Source: Corylus avellana (Eukaryota > Streptophyta > Magnoliopsida > Fagales > Betulaceae). Taken from it: a stretch of DNA of 64,000 nucleotides. Positions 60,111 to 64,000 of this stretch are shown piece by piece. The position numbers and the translations under genes are program-made. How positions within the stretch are numbered: the stretch's first letter is position 1; the number at the start of each line of letters is the position of its first letter. Below the pieces are notes generated by a model. The model was not told the origin of the DNA and ran no database searches. It saw only the letters and a program-made list of their open reading frames with translations. The stretch covers positions 10,822,542 through 10,886,541 of the forward strand of contig NC_081551.1 of assembly GCF_901000735.1 (NCBI RefSeq), read 5' to 3'.

Positions 60111-60644
60111 CTTAGTTTGATCCGTTCATGTTAACCCTATCAAACTAGTTTTGTTTACGAATAATAGGCTGACACAAACATATATCAATGTAATCAAGTT
60201 CTTTACGATCCACGCTTGTGTTTTTAAATTTTCCAAACTTTTCAAGAGATGGGACTTGCACTGTTCGAGTGATTACCCACTTATCTTTAGTGTTGAGAAT
60301 CTACCAAAATCTATTGTTTGCTAGTAAGAGTCTATTCATCATGAAATTTATAATTATTTTTTGTTGTTCTTCTTTTGTGCCACATCAATTTGGTATCACG
60401 GACATCACAACTATTTTCTACAACAATTGCGAGATGCACCTCTCCGCCCACATAGCAACCCGCCCGTAACAAGGACTATCTTTTATGGTAGTTAAATGTG
60501 GCTGAGTGTGACAGATGGTAATTCACGGGGGAAACTTATAAATGAGTGTTAGGGAATTGGATACAAATTTCCAACACACATGTTTGTAGGATGCTCTTAC
60601 AAATCAACCTCTAAAAGTGATATGTGCAGTTTAAGCTATTAAAA
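60111..60644. repeat. Macro-array unit 15, cut by gap
   Basis: Anchor, ORF (in 60218-60469) and the left arm of the foldback hairpin. The sequence stops at the N run. Confidence 0.9.
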
Positions 60645-60739
60645 NNNNNNNNNNNNNNNNNNNNNNNNNNNNNNNNNNNNNNNNNNNNNNNNNNNNNNNN
60701 NNNNNNNNNNNNNNNNNNNNNNNNNNNNNNNNNNNNNNN
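60645..60739. other. Assembly gap (95 N)
   Basis: 95 N at the right edge of the macro-array. The true array boundary and length on this side are unknown. Confidence 0.99.
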
Positions 60740-60903
60740 CGAACCAGCCATGACACAGCCTAAGACTAGCACCAATCATCTCTCACGCGCCACCCACGCG
60801 CCGACACAGGCGGGAATGGATGAGAGAGAGAGAGAGAGAGAGAGAGAATCCCGCAGACCAAAAGATAATACTAGTAAGGAGTTATTAAAATTAAATGCAC
60901 TAA
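60740..60903. other. Low-copy flank with a GA microsatellite
   Basis: No resemblance to the array. GC-richer start (CACGCGCCACCCACGCGCC) and a (GA)n run at about 60820-60847. No gene seen; the ORF that spans the gap is not credible. Confidence 0.6.
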
Positions 60904-61227
60904 GGGTGTGTTTGGGATTGTGATTTCGCAAGAATAATCTACGTTTTTAAAAGATATCGCAAAACATAAGGTATTTGGCATTGCGATTTAAAAAGCACTT
61001 AATCTAAAATAGGAAAAAAAATATGCGATTTCTATAAATAGGTTAGGGGCTGCTTATTTGAAAAAAGTGTGAATTTAAACCAAATCACGATTTCGCATAA
61101 CAAATATTTAATAAAAAAGTACTTTTTAACATGTTTATCAAACGCCTTTGCAATTTTAAAAAGTAGCGATATCAAAAACGCAATTTTTAAAATTGCACTT
61201 ATTAAAACCACAATCCCAAACGGACCC
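60904..61227. mobile_element. Tourist-like MITE
   Basis: 324 bases with terminal inverted repeats GGGTGTGTTTGGGATTGTG and CACAATCCCAAACGGACCC (one base different), flanked by TAA on both sides (60901-60903 and 61228-61230). A 3-bp TWA duplication and GGGT...ACCC ends fit PIF/Harbinger (Tourist) MITEs. It has no coding capacity. Confidence 0.75.
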
Positions 61228-61230
61228 TAA

Positions 61231-62502
61231 ATGCAATATGATTTCTAGAGTACAAGAACAATCAAGAGATTCAATTGAGTACTCAAGGATTAAGAGAGAG
61301 TGAAATAAAGTGATAGTTTATTTTATGACTTTAATTCGATTATGGATTTTCATGGAGAGGTCAATTGCAATTATAAGATGTTAATGGGAGTTCTGATTAA
61401 TCAAAATAAATACTAGACTACAATTACAATTTTTTAGTGCAATGAATTGTAATTAATAGTAACGTAGGACAAGTCATGAGATGATAAGTGTCCTAGGCCT
61501 CTTAGAGCTAATTTTTATTTTCCTTTTAATTAGGACCATTCTTTTTTTCTTTTTTTGGATAAGTACCTTTAGGACCATTCTCAAGTTTATTATAATCCCT
61601 TATTGGGCTTTACCTAATTACACAACGAGAACCCTTGTGGCCGTGTATATTGGTGAGAGTATTTAGGTTTTTCAAGTCTTTGACAAGGAAACTTAGTCAT
61701 ACATCCACTTGGAAACACAAGCCTATTTAAAGGCGTCTTGTGTAGGCATTCAAGCCGACATTCTTGCTCTCATTATAAAATTGAGAAGAAGGTTTAGAAA
61801 CCCTAGTCTACACGCGTGGATTGAGTTTGGAGCAAAAGGAATCACATCACCCCCATCACCTAGCCTAGCCAATTCTAGGTATGGCTCTTATACCTAAGCA
61901 AATTTTTGTTTTGCAAAATCTGTTGCTATACTTTCATGATGCTTTTTCTTGGGTTTTTTCGCTGTATTTTTAAGAGATATCCCGCAACCAAACAGCAACA
62001 TTCATCAATCTTTCACCGGTGGCCATAGATGTAGCCAACAACCATTGCCGGAATGTTGGCTAGGCTAAACTGCGAGTAACAACCATAAAAATCCTTGACC
62101 AATAACTAGAAGCCACACCGAAAGACCAAACAGTGGTCACCAAGTGCTTCTCCGGCCATTACAGCAAACGTATCCGACATCGACTGCAACCACCAGAATG
62201 CCAAACAGAGGTCACCAGTACCAACACCACACAACTACCCTGATTCATTTAGCTTATCAGGGCACATACGAGGAGCGGTGAAGCATCATTCTCACATCCT
62301 TGGTGAGGGAAACTGTGTCAACGACCGCGCCATTCAACCAACATGGCTATGTTGATGGTGACACCGACACTAGTCCCTCCAACCCCAAAGCGCGAAAGAA
62401 CAAAGCATGTTTATTTATTTGCCTTGTTGAACAAAAAAGGGAATAAAAAATATAGAAGTGAACACAATGTACAATGTATTTACCATATACGATTATTGCA
62501 AT
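61231..62502. other. Unassigned stretch, no gene recognised
   Basis: About 1.3 kb. A promoter-like GCCTATTTAAAGGCG at about 61721-61735, with following leader-like sequence, could be part of another LTR. A GC-richer part (61980-62400) could be the internal region of the Copia-type element that begins at 62503. ORFs 61481-61666 and 61709-61897 show no recognisable features. No MnmG coding sequence was found here. Confidence 0.4.
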
Positions 62503-62514
62503 GCTCTGATACTA
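62503..62514 (-). other. Copia-type primer binding site (initiator tRNA-Met)
   Basis: In reverse this reads TAGTATCAGAGC, one base off TGGTATCAGAGC, the complement of the plant initiator tRNA-Met 3' end used by many Ty1/Copia elements and TRIMs. It directly adjoins the LTR end. Confidence 0.75.
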
Positions 62515-62741
62515 TGTAATGAAATGAAATGCGGTTGAAGAAGAATGGTGCTAATTGAACATAGCTCATTCCTCCTCCTTTGTCCATTAAATAGATAAGC
62601 CAATTACAGGAATATTCTGCACAGCTATAGGGGACAGCTCACTAGGACACCTTGGCTTCCTCTAGAAGGCTTGCAGATTACTCCCTATACTATTAGGAAA
62701 TTACATATTATTCTTCAAATATTCATATATTCACTCTAACA
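62515..62741 (-). mobile_element. Short Copia/TRIM-type 5' LTR
   Basis: 227 bases; on the minus strand TGTTAGAGTG...TTTCATTACA, with TG...CA ends and a PBS next to it. No second LTR was found in the window, so the element is truncated or its partner lies in diverged sequence to the left. It stands 122 bases downstream of the MnmG exon. Confidence 0.7.
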
Positions 62742-62863
62742 TCTATTGCAAACCAAATGATAGAAAAAAAGAATTTTTAGACTACTTTCCTTTCTTTTCT
62801 CAGTGGTGAATGAAAGATACTGGAAGAAAAAAAAAATCAAGAAAGATGAAAAAAGATACAAAC

Positions 62864-63030
62864 CTGAAATCCGGACAGTTTTCAACCGCTTCTTTTCCTC
62901 TGAAATGTGAGCTTGCTTATCCTGGTATAGTTTCCAGCGTCTATCATCTATCAAACCAATTTCACGTCCCAATGGAGTGAGACGGCTATCAGCATTATCT
63001 GATCGAAGCAGCAACCGGTGTTCTGAGCGG
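62864..63030 (-). CDS. Internal exon of a nuclear MnmG/GidA-like tRNA modification gene
   Basis: The minus-strand frame reads [20 protein letters not shown], then [12 protein letters not shown], then an alpha-helical [18 protein letters not shown]. This is the conserved signature after the FAD domain in MnmG/GidA, where bacterial proteins read SRAEYRL.LREDNAD.RLT and GR.LGLVDD.RW. The exon is bounded by an AG acceptor (after a T-rich tract, CATCCTCTTAG, 63031 side) and a GT donor (GTTTGTATC, 62863 side). Length is 167 bases, with one base before and one after 55 full codons, so exons must exist on both sides. MnmG with MnmE installs the cm5/cmnm5 group on wobble uridine of certain tRNAs, in plants presumably in mitochondria or plastids. 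The next 3' exons should lie to the left, but I see none in this window. It may be a gene with a huge intron or a truncated copy. Confidence 0.85.
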
Positions 63031-63424
63031 CTAAGAGGATGGAAAAAAAAAAACAATTAATATCATTAAATTTCATGAATAAGATGACAATGCACACACA
63101 CACTTCATGTACACAAGTGGTTAAAATATAAACAGTCACGCCAGGAACATGCAAGGTCAACATGCTTTGAGTGAGCATTCTACTTATTATTTCTGTCATG
63201 TGACATTCTTGTATCTTAATTCTGAAGCCTCAAGGAGAACTAAGATGTTTTGGTTTAGATGATTTCTAGCCCCCCTCCACAAGGATGTTTCAGATATGAA
63301 ATCTGTAAAATGGCCTGTGATGTGACGGACACACAAATGCAAAATGTCAGGCATGAAAAAATATATTAGGATACTAAATGTCATTTTCCTGGACATGCAA
63401 GGACTTGCATTTACATGGTAATAC
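63031..63424 (-). other. Probable MnmG intron sequence
   Basis: Upstream of the exon on the minus strand. The acceptor and T-rich tract lie at 63031-63053. No further coding exon of the family was recognised up to the window end, and no RNA gene was seen. Confidence 0.5.
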
Positions 63425-63580
63425 CACAACTTTTTTTCTTTCTTTTTCTTTTTCTGATAGGTGAATACACCACTCATACACACGTGGGATTGAAACAATG
63501 ACCTAACCCTCCATACCTTATAAGGGAAATAATGTCATTTGGTCCAAAAACCATTGGGCTGTGACTTGACGGTTAATTTC
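63425..63580 (-). mobile_element. Possible tRNA-derived SINE
   Basis: On the minus strand a box A-like CACAGCCCAATGGTTTT is followed about 60 bases on by a box B-like GTTTCAATCCC. Then comes CACGTGTGTATGAGTGG and a 3' tail rich in AGAAAAAG. This order fits plant tRNA-derived SINEs. No target duplication was verified, and the boxes deviate from consensus. Confidence 0.4.
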
Positions 63581-63833
63581 ACTCTAAAAACATAAAAAGC
63601 ACAATATTTGCTTAAGGATCATGTTGGAAACATATTATCAGATAAACTGACAGTCAAACAGAATCAGGACTATCACATTCCAAATCTCTTAACAGTTCAT
63701 CACAATCTTAATGTAGATAAGACGGAGAAATTTAATTCTTATGAGTTCATCCAAATGAGGTTTATTTATTTATTTATTTTTCTATAATTCCAAATGACTA
63801 ACTTATGTTATAAATATTGTCAAGTTTTCTATT
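63581..63833. other. Noncoding, nothing recognised
   Basis: AT-rich sequence with a (TTTA)n run at about 63761-63779. I see no gene or repeat family. Confidence 0.4.
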
Positions 63834-64000
63834 GGGGAAAATGCAGTTTACCCCCCTGAAGTTTCAGGAGTTTTTCAATTTTAACCTCAAAGTTCAAAAA
63901 TTGGCAATCTACCCCCTGAAGTTTCAAAATTTTCAATTTAAACCTTCCATTTAATTTTTCCGTTAAATTGGACGGAAATTTTTTTAAAAAAGCCTGAGGG
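63834..64000. mobile_element. End of a DNA transposon or MITE, cut by window edge
   Basis: Begins GGGGAAAATGCAGTTTACCC. The phrase TACCCCCTGAAGTTTCA occurs twice (about 63850, 63909) with matching poly-T spacers. Many plants have MITE/Mutator-like repeats with such GGGAAAAT..TTTACCCCC ends. The opposite terminus is beyond the window, so the class is uncertain. Confidence 0.4.

Larger units (their letters stand above)
31800..60644. repeat. Main macro-array of about 1.9-2.0 kb units
   Basis: The anchor CTTAGTTTGATCC (with point variants) recurs at 36127, 37943, 39880, 41856, 43778, 45842, 47404, 52088, 54041, 55946, 57907, 58897 and 60111. Spacings are 1816, 1937, 1976, 1922, 2064, 1562, 4684 (2003 without the inserted LTR), 1953, 1905, 1961, 990 and 1214. 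Each full unit repeats the same order of parts. Units differ by scattered substitutions and microsatellite length. The array ends in the gap at 60645. Because it also occupies 2357-6451 and 16158-16892, the original array was longer and was opened by LTR elements. Confidence 0.93.

Noticed and set aside
62736..63056. 106-codon ORF as the complete protein
   Set aside because: Its start and end are intronic. Only 62864-63030, between splice sites, is conserved MnmG sequence.

Overview
This window is repeat-dominated, AT-rich nuclear DNA of a land plant, probably a eudicot. The evidence is nested LTR retrotransposons primed by tRNA-Asp, MITE-type and SINE-type repeats, microsatellites, and one intron-flanked exon of an organellar-type MnmG/GidA gene. 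I see no bacterial-style operons, no CRISPR and no rRNA. Only one short stretch (62864-63030) looks like a conserved host gene. Everything else is mobile, tandemly repeated, or unassigned.

Layout. (1) 1-2356 is the 3' end of a plus-strand LTR element (family D). (2) 2357-6451, 16158-16892 and 31800-60644 belong to one large tandem array (the macro-array). Its long units are about 1.9-2.0 kb and its short units about 0.85-0.9 kb. A long unit holds, in order: a region with a recurrent 66-codon ORF, a foldback (MITE-like) hairpin, a telomere-motif palindrome, three or four tRNA-like box A/box B modules, GCGGCGA-type subterminal motifs, and a compound TA/CA/TA/GA microsatellite. Part of the array is organised as ABAB dimers of about 3.9 kb. 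(3) 6452-16157 is a minus-strand family A insertion with a CGGTG target-site duplication. It is compound: three family A LTRs plus a plus-strand family D fragment and an assembly gap. (4) 16893-31799 is a Russian doll: family A element A2 (TSD GCACA) contains family B element (16985-26061, TSD GTTTT), which itself contains a family A solo LTR (19011-20348, TSD TTCAC) and a family C solo LTR (24341-25822, TSD ATATA). (5) 49129-51809 is a solo LTR of the TGTAACGCCC...TTACA type inside a microsatellite. (6) 60740-64000 is low-copy flank with a Tourist-like MITE, a Copia LTR end with PBS, the MnmG exon, a SINE-like copy and a DNA-transposon end.

The LTR elements are non-autonomous. Family A carries only a broken gag-like ORF with a CCHC knuckle and coiled coil. 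Family B carries a broken ORF resembling the 'putative plant transposon protein' domain. No protease, reverse transcriptase, RNase H or integrase is visible. They would need a helper, most plausibly an Athila/Tat-type Ty3/Gypsy element, since the PBS fits tRNA-Asp.

Most interesting: (a) the macro-array of tRNA-like promoter modules with higher-order structure; (b) a promoter plus two C2H2 zinc-finger pieces captured in that array; (c) a short 3' noncoding module and a stem-loop with paired base changes, shared by LTR families whose LTRs and ORFs have diverged; (d) clusters of a GCGATCGAGCGCA motif in the family B LTR and on both sides of its ORF. Homology assignments are from reading and memory; no search was run.
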